A DNA stretch of 64,000 nt from Hippophae tibetana (GCA_037013495.1 CM072806.1:22654001-22718000); one strand, 5' to 3'. Shown: positions 22,752 to 35,682, counted from the stretch's first letter. The notes: generated by a model not told the origin, from the letters alone. A program made the numbers and translations.

Positions 22752-23634
22752 TCTGACACCATATATGGAAAAGATTATGCTTTACTAGTTGAGTCACAAT
22801 TAGAGAGAAAAATATTTACAATGTTTTCTAGTGTTCTAAATTAAGTGGTCTTTGAAGAAAAGATCCTAAAAGGTCAAAATAAACTACTCCAAAACAAGTG
22901 CATTATGCACACTCTCTAAAGACCACATATCAAACAATTTGAATCAACCTCTTAACTTAGATAGCCAAGCTTTCAAGATAAATCAACTTCTTGACTCAGA
23001 TAGCCAAGATTCTGTAAGGGACAATGAGGTCCCACCTCATGACTAACAAGCTGTGCAACCACATGTATAGGTGGGGGAAACTAAGAATCTATCCTTGACA
23101 AAGGATGTAGAAAAATGGTTCATACTTTTTACGCCCCTAATAGGGTCACTTGATGGTACACCCATCACATCATCATCAACCAAGATATAACCATATATGG
23201 CTTATCTTCCACCACCTAAGGAGTGGCTTAACAAAGTGTGTCGAATACATAATGGCTGGCCGAACTCAGTGATGTTACCCAAGCATCACCAATTGACCTT
23301 CCAAGGAACACAGTTGATGAGTCTAAGTTACAGCCCATATATGGTGTGCCATCTTCTATCGTGCTAGATGAAGAACTGAACCTTTGATAGAGGCATCTTC
23401 CTACATTTGAACCTACCAAACAAACACATCTCTTGATTCTATTAGATTTTGAGCCACATAAAATTTTCTGTGTAGAGACATCCTTACCACCAGAAGAGCA
23501 AAATAACTTGGCCCTTTCCTCATACAAAATAGGGACATGTTCACATGGTCTCATGCTCGATATTGAACAGAGTTTCCTCATACACCAAAGTGATCCAAAG
23601 TTCAAACTTATCAAGAAGAAAACAAGTTCATGCC

Positions 23635-25440
23635 TTTTGACCTAAAGAAAGCCAAAACCATATACCAAAGACTAGCAAACAAAATGTTCGCTGATCTCAT
23701 CGGACATTCAGTGGAGGTGTATGTAGATGATGCAATCATCAAAAGAAAACATACCAACGAGCACGTTGTTCATCTAAGTGAGGCCTTCGACATCCTTTAA
23801 AATATATGGGATGAAACTGAATCCCAACTAGTGTGTATTTGGAGTGGGCTCAAGCAAGTTCTTTGGGTTTATGGTCAACAAAAAAGGGAAATTCCACCCT
23901 TACGAACTATCAAAGAAGTTCAAAGATTAACAGAAAGAATGGTGGCCTTAAAACGTTTGATCTCACGTGTAACTGACAAGTGTGCACCCTTCTTCAAAAT
24001 AGTATGAGGAAAGTCTAACTTTTCATAGGATGAAAATTGTAAGGAAGCATTCAAAAAATTAAAAGATTACTTGAGAAATCCACAATTATTAGCTAGCCCA
24101 TAGCTAAGGGACACATTAACTTTATACCTGGTAGCCTTACAAAATGTTGTTAGAGTAGCATTGATAAAAGATGACAATGGTGTCCAAAAACCTATCTACT
24201 ATATGAGCAAGTCCCTCCATGATGTGGAATAGAGATACTCAAATTGAAAAAATAACTTTTGCACTCATAGTTTAGAAAAATACTCTCTAAGTCCTGGGTC
24301 TCAGCCCAACTACAAAAGTGTCTATTAAACTCAATGAATTTGACATTAAATACCCCATACAATTAGTAAAGGTCAAGTCTTGGCCAATTTTTGGACTGAT
24401 TTCCCTTATGAAGGAGTTTGTAGTGAAGAAAAAGATAGATGGATGCTACATCTAACAATGAAGCACTCATTATCAAACTTAACTTAGCCATAAACTACTT
24501 CAGTGACTCCCAACTTGGTTTAAAACAAGTGGGTGAGTTTTAAGTTCAAGGATCCAACCTACAAGAACATCAAAATATAACTACAAAGTGGTTAGATATA
24601 ATGGCCTTATGGATCTTGACTCACTTTCCATGAGAAGAAAACACCCAAGTAGATGGTCTCTCGTCTGGCCTCCTCCATAGACAAATACCTGGACTAAATG
24701 GTCTTCATCCACCACCTTATAGAGCCTAGTATCAAAGCCCAAGATGTAGAAATGTTCCCCATTGGATCAGTTCCTAATTGGAAGGGCATGATTAGAAGCT
24801 TTCTCATGAACGAAACCTTGTCCACTAATAAGAAAAAGGAAAGGAAATTGAGAATTAGATCTTCTTGTTTTTGCATAGAAAATGAAATTTTGTACCGTTA
24901 TGGGTATCACAGCCTGCACATAAAATACCTTAGGTGCTTAACACCATTTGAGCCAATTATGTCCTTGTTGAGATTCATGAAGGAATGTGTGGAAACCACT
25001 TTGGTGCAAGAAGTCTTGCCCTCAAAGCAGCTAGATAGGGATACTACTATCCTACCATGCTTAAGGATGCAATTAACTAGGTCAAAAATTGTGACAAGTG
25101 CCAAAGAAATTTTCCTGTACCTAGGTAACCCGCTGAATAGTTAACATGTCTACAAAGCCCCTAGTCATTTGCATAATGAGGGTTGGACCTTATCGGTTCA
25201 TTACTTGCAGTCAAAGAAATTAAGTATGGAATTTTTTCATAGATTACTACACGAAATAAGTGCAAGTTGGTCCACTCTTGCGAATCACAAAGGATATGGT
25301 AGGACATAATGTATATGGCCAGTTATAGCACATGTTCATGGACATTTAGCTATATGGATCACTCTAGACTCACTCCTTAACAAGTACATGTCATTATCTA
25401 CCAATAAGGTGGATCATATATCCCAATAAAGGACGTACTC
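23635..25440 (+). pseudogene. Tat-like pol remnant (RT, RNase H, integrase)
   Basis: Changing frames read typical Tat-lineage RT: KTIYQRLANKMFADLIGH, then the active site VYVDDAIIK (about 23715-23740) and EHVVHLSEAFDIL. RTIKEVQRLTERM.ALKRLISR and ENCKEAFKKLKDYL follow. RNase H then has VQKPIYYMSKSLHDVE.RYSN (24180-24245). A linker and the integrase zinc site come next (EIHEGMCGNHFGARSLALK ... NCDKCQR, about 24970-25110), then traces of the DDE core (25150-25440). Stops occur every 20-40 codons, plus frameshifts. Gag (22.8-23.6 kb) is no longer recognisable. Confidence 0.85.
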
Positions 25441-25679
25441 AAGGAGTACCCTTCGTTTCAAAACAAATAAGATTGTTGATAGACCTCACCAATGAGTCAC
25501 TACTAAAATATAAAAGTAAAGTACGAAACTCAAAATTACAAACATGATGAAGCAACAAAGCATATATATATATATATATTACTTTACTACTAGAAAGTAA
25601 AGCCATCGAGTGCATGTATTTTGGTGGAAACTAAAATCAAGAGAACAAAAAAGGGTAGCCTACTATCTCTATATCTAGG

Positions 25680-27520
25680 CATGCTCTAAAAAGTGTCATC
25701 TTTTGTGTTATCGTCCTTCTCAATCATGCCAAAATCATCATTACCAAATCCATTTTGTTCGTCCTCTTCCCAGTTAGAAGTGATCATACTATGGTAGGAG
25801 GCCTTTTCCTTTGAATTTCGAAGGATGGTGGTAAAAAGTGCTATGTTAGGATAAACCTTTAGGAACTATCATTTTGTTGTTTCAAAATTATGAGCCCACA
25901 TGTCTAACTTGTTATGAGTATAATCATTAGAATCTTTATGCTATGCAATTGCACTTTATCTAAGTATCCTCGTCTCAACATTAAGCTTATGTACTCATCC
26001 TCAAGACAAATGAAGGGTCATAAATAGCTCTTGAGTTAGCTCTTTCTCTTAAGCCAAAGTGATATCTCGAGCTACTAATATAGCCAATAATGTTGCATAA
26101 GTTGTTTGGGCTACACGAGCTGCATCCTAAATTTTCCTAACTCTCATTCCATTTCATGATGGGTAGTCTTTGTGACGTCATGAGCCTCAATTGCCTTATG
26201 ATATTCCTCTTCTATGGCTACCAAGCGATCTTTCAAATCATTCTAAAACTTAACAATATGGTCTAGATTTGAGGGAAGTGTCTAGGCCATAGTAGCAAGG
26301 TTGTAAAAATTTGAACCCCTTAATTTTTGTAGATTTTGGAAAGCTTATAAAAGTGTGGGGCGTAGGTGAGTTCACTAAAGGAACATCCAAGTCAATAGGT
26401 CGTGAACATGTACCACTTGCAATCAAAACCAATGAGACATCGATGGGGATCCCATCCTCCAAGAATTGCTCCAATTGACACACTCTAGAAGTAAGGGCTC
26501 TTTTCCTTTCTGAACCCCCAAGTTACGTACCACTTTGGTCTTTAAAAGAGCCTGCCCTTTATTGGACTCCTTAAGACCTAAAGGCTGTCATGCTCTTGTT
26601 TTTCCTACCTATTGGAAGATCATATTTCATACCTACAAAAAGGACACAGTTATCAACTAAGTGTTCAAAATAAAATAATGAAAGTAAAAAAGAAAAGGCC
26701 AATACTCACTTTTAGGATCTAAAGGATCACCACTCTCTAGCTCAACTATTGTAGGGTCTAAACCACAATAAGTGATCCACTATGAAAACATGAGTCTATC
26801 ATTATGTTGTTCCTCCAAAGATGTGTTGTAGAGATAAGTGATAAACTTCAATTTCTTTTTGGAAGTATGACCTTATAACCAATGAAGTATAAACAAAAAA
26901 AGAACATGTCATAAACAAATAAAGCATACCATAGTGAGACTAAGTCTCAGAGTGTCCTACCATTCCTCTTATATTGGGTGGGCATGTAAGGTAACCCTAA
27001 GAGAATTAAGTCAAAATCTTCATGCACCATGAAAAGTGAATTCTGCCACCCTTTACTATTGTTCAAAAGCTTCTCATTCAAAACAATATTGGCAAAAGGT
27101 CTGAGATAAAACCAACATCAACTGTCAACTTGAAGTTGTGAGAAGTAGTGGTAAGTGAACTATTCCATGGTCAACTCATGTTCATATTCTTTCCAAACTA
27201 CCAAATAAGATAACAATATCTGGTAATAGTTGGGGGAAACTATGATGGAGTGATACCAACATATGCTAGTAACTTTCACACTATAGGCTGAAAGGGAAAT
27301 CTTAGTCCAATAAAGAGATAATCTATAGATAAAGTAACCCTATCGAGAATGGGTTTACTCCAAATCATGTACAAAATTTGAGGTATCAACCTTATTGATT
27401 CTAGTATGTTAAAGATATCCCTGATTATGTCTAAGAAAGGATCTATCATCAAAGAATTGACCTTATTCACAGAAAATAAAGTATGATCTTTTTCATCGGG
27501 GTCCAATTGTTACATAGGAA
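25680..27520 (-). pseudogene. Antisense open-frame remnant between Tat pol and 3' LTR
   Basis: On the minus strand, discontinuous frames read protein-like sequence. Examples are 27276-27506 (starting MDPDEKDHTLFSVNKVNSL), a KGWQNSLFMVHEDFDLILLG-like stretch near 27000-27060, 26250-26483, and a Glu/Asp-rich end near 25700. Extra antisense ORFs between pol and the 3' LTR are known in some Tat-lineage elements, often resembling 'plant transposon protein' sequences. Position and orientation fit that. The similarity is by eye only, and function is unknown. Confidence 0.4.
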
Positions 27521-28171
27521 TACCAGTTGGAATAAAATCTAAGTCTTCGTCACTAGAAGAGTCAATCTGCGGTGAATGAGCATCCAAACAATTTTTGTAG
27601 ACAAATTGCATTACCGAGATGATCTAGAACCATAGCCTGAATCGATGCTTACCCAACAACAATTTCATGGACTCGAGCCATCCATACCAGGATCGAACAC
27701 CCCAATAAAACCATGATCAAACACTCTATGTTCGATTAGACATAGGTTCTCTACTCCCTCGGTTGGTCCTTCATTCGATGAGCACCTTACACAATCCATC
27801 CCAGTTTATGCTCACTCGTCCTCACGATGGACAAGTTTGATCCTATCCATCAATCATCTCATCCTTTATCACTACATGTGCAAGAAAGGGTGAGCATAAA
27901 TGTCGTAGGGTGTGAGTTGCTTGAGTAGCAGGAAAATAAAAATCCTATATTTTCTATAAGGTGCAAGGAAAATAAATAAAAGAAAAAAGTTGGAAAAAAT
28001 AAAGACTTATCATACCTTGATGCCAAGCTTATCCAATTTCTCTCTCTCAAAAGAGAACTTTTAAGGTTAGAATGAAAAGGTGAGAGGAATAGCTCTCTTT
28101 TTATAGAAAATAAGAAATGATCTTATCCATTCATCAAGGAACATATCCAAGGGTTCCAGGCTCCTAGGTAG

Positions 28172-29716
28172 TGATGACTCTATGAAAGTAGAGTCATTAG
28201 CAAACTTTTTTACTTAATATTTAATTTTTTATTCAATAAATAGTATTTTTATGAACAAAAATATTAAAATATAAACTTTTTAGTGAAAATGAGTGAAAAT
28301 ATATTTTTTGAAATTTTTTATGATTTTTTTGGAAATTTTATGGATTTTTTATGAATTTTTAACTCAGCATCAATTAGGAGCTACTATGTGTCACGTAACG
28401 CAGGCAAATGAGCTGACTGGGATAGCCACGTGGATGCCACTCAAGTAGGGATAGTGAATCACATTATGCTATGTGTGAGGTTGATGAAATGCGTGCCACG
28501 TGTCAACACAACATTCAATGTGAGTTTGGAAATTGGTCAACCCACCTTACCACGTGTCATCACGCCATTACTCCCTGCATTCCACTCGTGTGTTATGCCA
28601 TCCATTTTAGCGAATCATGTTGCCACACGTTGACTCTGATCGGTCTCCCCCGCCACACATTGCACCTTGATTCGCCCAATTAATTTTTGATGTCATGTGT
28701 TACGCTGTGATTGGCTGATGTTGTCAGTTTTTTTTTGTTTTGATTGCAGCCCTTAATCTAAAGTTGATCTGACAATCCAGATTGCACCTGAGCAATATTT
28801 AAGCCCCTAATCACTCCATAAACCCTAAGTGGCCTCCATTAGCATAATTTTGGTCAGTTTTGGGAGCTAAAAAGAGAGAACAATACAGAAAAATTCAAGA
28901 GAGGACACAATTTTGGTTGAGATTCAAGACAAGATTAATACTACAATTTAAGATATTGATTGTATTTCTTCTTTTACTCTTTTCTCTATCAATTTTATAT
29001 CTTTCTTTATTAAAAATATGAGCTCTATGAACACAATTATGTGTAGTTAATTTATTAATCTAGAAATATTATAAACTCAATTTTCACCATGTGATGATTT
29101 AATATTTTATCTCAATTATAATTATAATTTAATTATATTATTTAATTTGATTTTGATGCTATTAATTGTTTGTCTAACAATTTATCTATAGAGTCAATTA
29201 AATAGATTTGAGAGAATTATTTAATTGTTTGTCTTGATTAAATAATATGCATAGTTTTTAGGCAGAGATGTATGATTTTTATGTATGTGGTATATAATTG
29301 ATGAATTTAATGAGTAATATGCAATTTAATTGGCATGAGAGTGTGATTAAATCAATTATTATATGGTGTGTAGTTTGCTTGAGAGAGGAATACATGGTAA
29401 GTTAGATTCAATTGATCATGTAATTAATTGATAAATATATTTGAGAGATTTTAGAGATTCACATATTTAGAAAATTGGGGGATTAAGTATTCCTAGATAA
29501 TTTCTTATATATATTTTTAGTTATCAATCTTATTTAATTAATCATTATCATTTACTTTTAGTTATTTTAATTTTGTTTTCTTAAAATATAAAAACACAAA
29601 AAAAATAGTTTTTAATAAAATAATTTTCATGAGAACGATCTTTTCTCATCATTATATTACTTTTTACGATATATATACTTGCATATTTATTGCACACACT
29701 TCGTGTGTGGTAACCA
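28172..29716 (+). repeat. 5' LTR of the nested Athila-like element
   Basis: This 1545-bp LTR pairs with the 3' LTR throughout, for example CTCTATGAAAGTAGAGTCAT at both starts, and GAGCAATATTTAAGCCCCTAAT. It also shares GCATAATTTTGGTCA and GGCAGAGATGTATGATT further in. The 12-base inverted repeat CTCTATGAAAGTAGAG at the U3 start can form a small hairpin. The open frames at 28430-28683 lie in its GC-richer U3 and have no domain. Confidence 0.88.
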
Positions 29717-30044
29717 AGTTTTTGGCGCTATTATGGGAGATTATAAATATTATAAATTAATAAAAAAAATTATTTTTTTGTTTGAGTTATCTTTCTTAAT
29801 ATTGTTTTACTTAAATTTTAATTTACTTATTTTGTTTTACTAACTTCTTTATTTATTTTTAACTTTAATTTATTTATTTAGTTGTTTATTATTATTTATT
29901 ATTTTTATTTAGTTTTTATTTAGACATCTCCTTTAGTATTGTAGAAATATAGTTGAGTTTATTGCATGAGCAGAGTTCGTGAGGGAGAGATCTTACCTTT
30001 ATATCTTAAAATTGAGCGTACTTTGAGATTAATTAGAAAATAAG

Positions 30045-31418
30045 TTGTCACGAAAGAGGAAAACAAAGGCTAATCCATTAGAAATAAACAATGATGAGCT
30101 AAACTTTAACAATCAAATATTTTTGTTGGATGATAGAGATAGAATTATGAATGAGTATGCAATACCTACATTGGAAGGGCTAAATCCAAGTATTAGAAGA
30201 CCAAACATTCAAGCTAATCAGTTTGAACTAAAGCTAGTGATGTTTTAAATGCTACAAATAGTTGGAAAATTCAGAGGATTACCAACAGAGGATCCTCATC
30301 TTCATCTCAAATTGTTTATTGAAGTTATAGATTCATTTGAGTTCAGTGTTGTGATCGATGAGGTATTTAAGCTTAGATTGTTCTGTTACTCTTTACGAGA
30401 CCGTGCTCGAGCTTGGCTAAACTCTTTGCCACCTAATTCCATTATAACTTGGAATGGTTTGGCGGATAAATTCTTGATGAAATACTTACCACCAACAAAG
30501 AATGCCGAGCTTAGGAGTGACATTACTTCCTACTAACAACACGAAGGAGAATCTCTATATGAAGCATGGGAAAGATTCAAGGAATTGCTAAGGAAGTGTC
30601 TTTATCATGGTATTCCTTCTTGAATTCAAATGGAGACTTTTTATAATGGTCTCAATGCTCACATAAGAACTATTGTTGATGCATCTGCTAATGGAGCTTT
30701 GCTATCCAAATCTTACAATTAAGCTTATGATTTACTTGAGAAAATGGCTAGTAATAACTATCAATGGCTAATGGAGAGAATGATAGCCGCAAGAAGAGTA
30801 GACATAGTGCATAAGGTAAATGATATCACATCACTTACAACTCAAGTTTCATCTTTGGCTAATCTTTTGAAGGCTCAAAATTCACCAGTGAGTATAAACC
30901 AGGTCCAAAATTTAAGAGTGTCGTGTGTGTTTTGTGGAGGAGCTCATTTGTTTGATAATTGTCCAAATAATCATGAATCCATATGCTATGTGGGTAATGT
31001 GAATTTAAACAATAATCCATACTCGAACACATATAACCTAGGATAGAGACAACATCCAAATTTCTCTTAGAGTAATAACAACAATCAAGGTGGTAATATA
31101 TTCAACCATCAATCATTTTCACCATATAGTTTTCAACAATCACCGCAATCACAAGCCCAAGAGAAGAAGCCACCTATTGAGGATAATACAAATACTTTAA
31201 TGGGGATGATGAAAGACTTCATCCAATTAGTAAATACAAAAGTGTCCACTCAAGAGGCGTCAATTCAAAATTTGGAGAACCAAATGAGACAACTCACTCA
31301 GGCTATATGTCAAAGGCCTCAAGGTAACCTTCCAATTGACACAATTGTAAACCCAAGAAAAGAAGGTAAGGATCAATGCAATGTCATAGTCTTGAGGAGT
31401 GGTAAAACTTTAGAATAA
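30045..31418 (+). pseudogene. Athila-like gag remnant
   Basis: The gag shows the Retrotrans_gag core: LRLFCYSLRDRARAWLNSLP, ITWNGLADKFLMKYLPP, SLYEAWERFKELLRKCLYHG and ETFYNGL (30270-30660). The zinc knuckle CVFCGGAHLFDNCP (C-x2-C-x3-H-x4-C, about 30930-30970) is followed by an Asn/Gln-rich stretch and a coiled-coil-like C-terminus (QEASIQNLENQMRQLTQ). Stops include TGA at 30621, TAG at 31044 and TAG at 31068. Each of these sits where the family usually has Trp. Gag would form the particle core. Confidence 0.88.
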
Positions 31419-31639
31419 GAACATAAGACAAAAAATGACGAGAAGAAACGAGAAATTAACAAGGATGAGGATGAAGTAGTGGATAAAGAGAGCACTAAAA
31501 AAGAAATAATTCAGAAAAAAAAAGAAACCTCTACAAACCCACTATTCTTTTCCCTCAAAGAATGTAAAAGAAAAAGCCAGATATGTAGTTTTCAAAATTT
31601 CTGGAAGTCTTCAAGAAGTTTCATATAAACATACCATTT

Positions 31640-32430
31640 TGTAGAGGCACTTGAAATAATGTCATCTTATGCCAAATTCATGAAGGATATACTATCAAAG
31701 AAAATAAGGCTTAGAGATCATGAAACAATAACTTTGATTGAAGTTTGTAGCGCCATCCTTGATAAAAAAAAACTACTACAAAAATTGAAAGATCCAGGTA
31801 GTTTTGACATCCCTTGCACTATTGGAAACATCTGTTTTGACAAGGCACTATGTGGCTTGGGTTTTAGCATTAACCTTATGCCATTATCAGTATTTAAGAG
31901 ATTGGGGGTTGATAAAGCCAAACCCACCTCAATAACATTACAAATGGTAGATAGATCAATTAAGAGACCTTGAGGTATGGTAGAAGATTTGCTAGTAAAA
32001 GTAGACAAATTCAGCTTTACGGTGGACTTTATTGTGCTAGACATGGAAAAGGACCGTGACATTCCTATCATACTTGGTCGTCCATTCTTAGCAATCGGAA
32101 GGGAACTTATTGATGTACAATAATGTGAACTTATAATGAGATTGCAAGATGAACAAATAATGTTTAAAGTTTTTAAATAATCTGAATCCCTTGATATTGA
32201 TAATGCTAATGAATGTTTAAGGATAAATGTCATTGAATATGGGGAAAACTTAAAAGAATCTGTTGAGTCACCCACACTTAAGAATGCTACATATGATGCT
32301 ATAAACATGGACATAAACTCACCAGAAAACAACTCAACTTGTTTTAACTTTGAAAGTATGGCATTGAAGGTTGATATTGTAGATTGTGTGAACTTTTTGG
32401 AGGACAACTTCTCATACGTGTATCAAAGAC
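31640..32430 (+). pseudogene. Athila-like retropepsin region with lost catalytic Asp
   Basis: The sequence reads MSSYAKFMKDILSKKIRL, then CSAIL, KLKDPGSFDIPCTIG and ALCGLGFSINLMPLSVFK, then VDFIVLDMEKDRDIPIILGRPFLA. The family active site is C-D-L-G-A-S; here the Asp codon reads GGC (Gly, at about 31852) and Ala is Phe, so the protease cannot be active. TGA at 31972 and TAA near 32121 also break the frame. The next 300 bp are an acidic, poorly conserved linker that usually leads into RT, but RT is absent. Confidence 0.85.
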
Positions 32431-32559
32431 GATTATGGAAAATTTTGAGATAGGATCTAAGATCAAACCATCAATTGAAGAGACCAAGTTTAGACCCTAC
32501 ACTTTTACCCTTCTACCCTCAGTCAAGTATGAAAGTAAAAGATTCCAATGAAAAGGTGA

Positions 32560-32800
32560 AAAAGCTATTAGAAATACATAAATTGGATGAGTTATGATGG
32601 AGTGCTTATAAGAATGCCAAAAAGTTTAAAAAGAAAACAAAAACATGGCATTAGAAGAGAATTGAGCACCATGTTTATGAACCAGAGCATAAAGTATTAT
32701 TGAAAAAATCAAGACTCAAATTGTTTCTAAGCAAACTCAAAAGTAAATGGATACAAAAGGGATGTGCCTTAGGACTTGATATAACCATCTAGTTAAGGAT
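32560..32800 (+). pseudogene. Integrase C-terminal tail joined after protease
   Basis: WSAYKNAKKFKKKTKTWH and EPEHKVLLKKSRLKLFLSKL correspond to the integrase end of the first element in this window ([20 protein letters not shown] ... [15 protein letters not shown]). It starts about 150 bp after the protease linker. The roughly 3 kb normally encoding RT, RNase H and the integrase core is therefore deleted. Several stops are present. Confidence 0.8.
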
Positions 32801-32816
32801 GTTAAATGTGACACTG

Positions 32817-32834
32817 GTTGGGAGGTAACCCAAC
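32817..32834 (+). other. Post-pol hairpin GTTGGG-aggtaa-CCCAAC
   Basis: A perfect 6-bp stem with a 6-base loop sits at the same place relative to integrase as the hairpin at 1535-1552. One stem pair differs as A-T against T-A, a compensatory change, and the loop differs by one base (C/T). Confidence 0.6.
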
Positions 32835-33712
32835 ATTATTTTACTTATATTTTCATTATTTTTGTTTTATAGGTCAATAAATGTGGAGAGCAATGACATA
32901 ACAAGAATGAGCATTTCAATGACAGATATGGTGTGCCATGATTAAAAGACTTTTTTTTCTTTTACCTTTTCATATTTATATGTGCATATTGGGGGCAATG
33001 TGTAATTTAAGTTTGAGGGAGGAAACTTTATTATCTATATTAGTATTTAGTATGCATTTTAATTTTTAGGATATTTTTTATCATGATTTGGGTAGAAATT
33101 GATAAATATATGGAAACTAAATACATGCATGTTTGATATGAAACATATGAACTCAATGATAGAAATTGGTTGTCATGACTAGGATAAGAAATGTGACATA
33201 TATGTTTTTTAGTAGTGTACACTACCCAGGTTAAAAAGTGCATGATGAACAAAAAGAAAGCTAAGGTGTGGAAATAGCTTAAATGTCTTCATTTATCGAC
33301 CCCTCACCTAAGCCTTACATTACAACCATGTAAAGTTCTTATTGATCTTGAGCTAAGTGCATATTTATATTAGTGGAGAGAGATGTGAAAAATGGACTTA
33401 TGAGACTTGTTCTAAGATTGAATTGATTAGCATGCTCATATAAGTTGATTTCATGAGTGTATTGGATGATATCATATGCAACACACATACACACGAATCA
33501 ATTTTCAAAAACCTTGCATATCTTTGTATTGATGGAACATTGATTGATGAATATGTGAACCTTCTTACCATAACATTGTATGAATTTTGAGAGGGATAGT
33601 TTTCGTGAAACATGCATGTACTAATAGAAGTATATTTATGAATACATATTCTATTACCTCAGTCTTTCAATAACCAAAGTCATAGGTAACAATCTATGGT
33701 CTTTCTTACTTA

Positions 33713-33795
33713 GGCCTCGGTTCTTATAACCGTGAGGCCATAGGCCTACGGTCACGGTTAAAAACCGAGGCCATCTATATGTTTTTTAGTAGTGT
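33713..33795. mobile_element. Fold-back, CACTA-like MITE remnant
   Basis: GGCCTCGGTT (33713-33722) is inverted as AACCGAGGCC (33763-33772), with an inner pair AACCGTGA/TCACGGTT. To the right is TATGTTTTTTAGTAGTG, which reversed is CACTACTAAAAAACATA, the usual look of CACTA-type termini. No left terminus was found. The element sits just before the 3' LTR of the nested Athila-like element. Confidence 0.5.
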
Positions 33796-33869
33796 ACACT
33801 ACCCAGGTTATTTTATTTAATAATACTTGGCTTTACTTAAGGACAAGCAATGATTTAAGTTTGAGGGTG

Positions 33870-35340
33870 TAATAACTCTATGAAAGTAGAGTCATTAGCG
33901 CACTTTTTTACTTAATATTTACTTATTTTATTCAATAAATAGTAATTTTATGGCAAAAAATATTAAAATATAAACTTTTTAATGAAAGGGGGTGAAAATA
34001 TAATTTTTGGATTTTTTTGAATTTTTTATGAATTTTTAATGCAAGATCAATCAGGAGCTACCATGTGTCATGCCACGCCGGCATAGGAGCTAACTGGGAT
34101 AGCCACCCAAGTAGGGACAATGAACCACGTTACACCACGTGTCATCACAACATTCAATTCGAGTTTAGAAATTAGTTAACCCACCTTGCCACATGTCATC
34201 ACACCATTACTCACCTCGTTCCACCCATGCGCCACACCATCCATTTCTGCGAATCATGTTTTCATGCATTGACTCTGACCGGTCTCCCCTGCCATGCATC
34301 GCACCCTAATTCACCTAGTGCATTTTTTATGCCATATGTCACGCTGTGATTGGTTGGTGTTGTCAGTTTTGCTTGTTTTGATCGCAACCCTTGATCTAAC
34401 GGTCCAAATTGTACCTGAGCAATATTTAAGCCCCTAATCACTTCATAAACCCTAAGTGGCCTCCATTAGCATAATTTTGGTCAATTTTTTGGGCTAAAAA
34501 GAGAGAAAAATACAGAAACATTTAAGAGAGAACATGATTTTGGTTTAGATTCAAGGCGAGATTAATATTATAATTCAAGAGATTGATTGTATTTCTTCTT
34601 CTACTCTTTTCTTTATCAATTTTTATGTCTTTATTTATGAAAAATATGAGTTTTATGAACACAATTATGTGTAGTTAATTTATTAATCTAGAGATTTTAT
34701 GAACCCAATTTTCACCATATGATGATTTAATATTTTACCCCAATTATAATTATAATTTAATTATATTATTTAATTTGATTTTTATGTTATTAATTGTTTG
34801 TCCAACAATTTATCTATAAAGACAATTAAATAGATTTGAGAGAATTATGTAATTGTTTGTCTTGATTAAATAACATGCACAGTTTTTAGGCAGAGATGTA
34901 TGATTCTTATGTACGTGGTCTATAATTGATTAATTTAATTGACATGATAGTATAATTAAATTAATTACTATATGGTTTGTAGTTTACTTGATAGAGGAAT
35001 ACATACTAGGTTAGATTCAATTGATCATGTAATTAATTGATAAATATATTTGAGGAATTTTAGCGATTCACATGTTTAGAAAATTGGGCGATTAAGTATT
35101 CCTAGATATTTTTTCATATATCTTTTAGTTACCAATTTGCTTTAATTAATTATTTCTATTTACTTTTAGTTATTTTAATTTTATTTCCTTAAAATATAAA
35201 AACACAAAAAAATTGATTTTTTTAAAAAATTAGTTTCTAATAAAATAATTTCGTGGGAATGATATTTTCTTATCATTATATTACTTGTTGCAATACGTAT
35301 ACTTACGTATTCATTACACATACTTCGTATGTGCCGACCA
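33870..35340 (+). repeat. 3' LTR of the nested Athila-like element
   Basis: At 1471 bp it is 74 bp shorter than the 5' LTR. It carries many transitions against it, so the insertion is not recent. The first bases TA (for TG) and the last bases CCA are consistent with one substitution at the start. Confidence 0.88.
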
Positions 35341-35682
35341 GGTAACCCATGGGCTTAAAAGTCCACACATTTGGATCCATATCCTCCTCCTAAAAATGGG
35401 AAAGTGACCTTATTTAGTGGTTTCGACATTGACATACTCCCTAATCAGGAGTCCGATTGAGAATCTATATAAACCACTAATAACAAGACATCACCAAACA
35501 TGTTTTGATTGCCCAAGAAAAACAAGAAATTTGTCATATGGTTCAGTCATAACCAAGTAAGAGTGGACTCGACACCACTAATAAGGTTCATAAAGTTATG
35601 AACCCAAGTGATGATGGAATGGTAAAATAGACTTCATAATCCATGTATCTAGGCATAACAAGTTTAGAGGGCTAATTTTTGG

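Larger units (their letters stand above)
28172..35340 (+). mobile_element. Nested Athila-like gag-protease deletion derivative
   Basis: The LTRs at 28172-29716 and 33870-35340 begin TGATGACTC/TAATAACTC and end TAACCA/CGACCA. The primer site TGGCGCTATTATGGGAGA (29723-29740) resembles the tRNA-Asp site. A purine tract, TTTGAGGGTG, precedes the 3' LTR. The flanks are GGTAG (28167-28171) and GGTAA (35341-35345), a 5-bp target duplication with one change. The internal region has gag and protease, then jumps directly to the last part of integrase. RT, RNase H and most of integrase are missing, so the copy is non-autonomous. Confidence 0.9.

Noticed and set aside
23228..23614. 128-codon minus-strand frame in the Tat-like element
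   Set aside because: No domain. It is opposite the decayed gag-to-RT region and not in the place where antisense ORFs of these elements occur.
31718..32407. 229-codon minus-strand frame
   Set aside because: It is antisense to the retropepsin region, whose plus-strand reading has clear family motifs.
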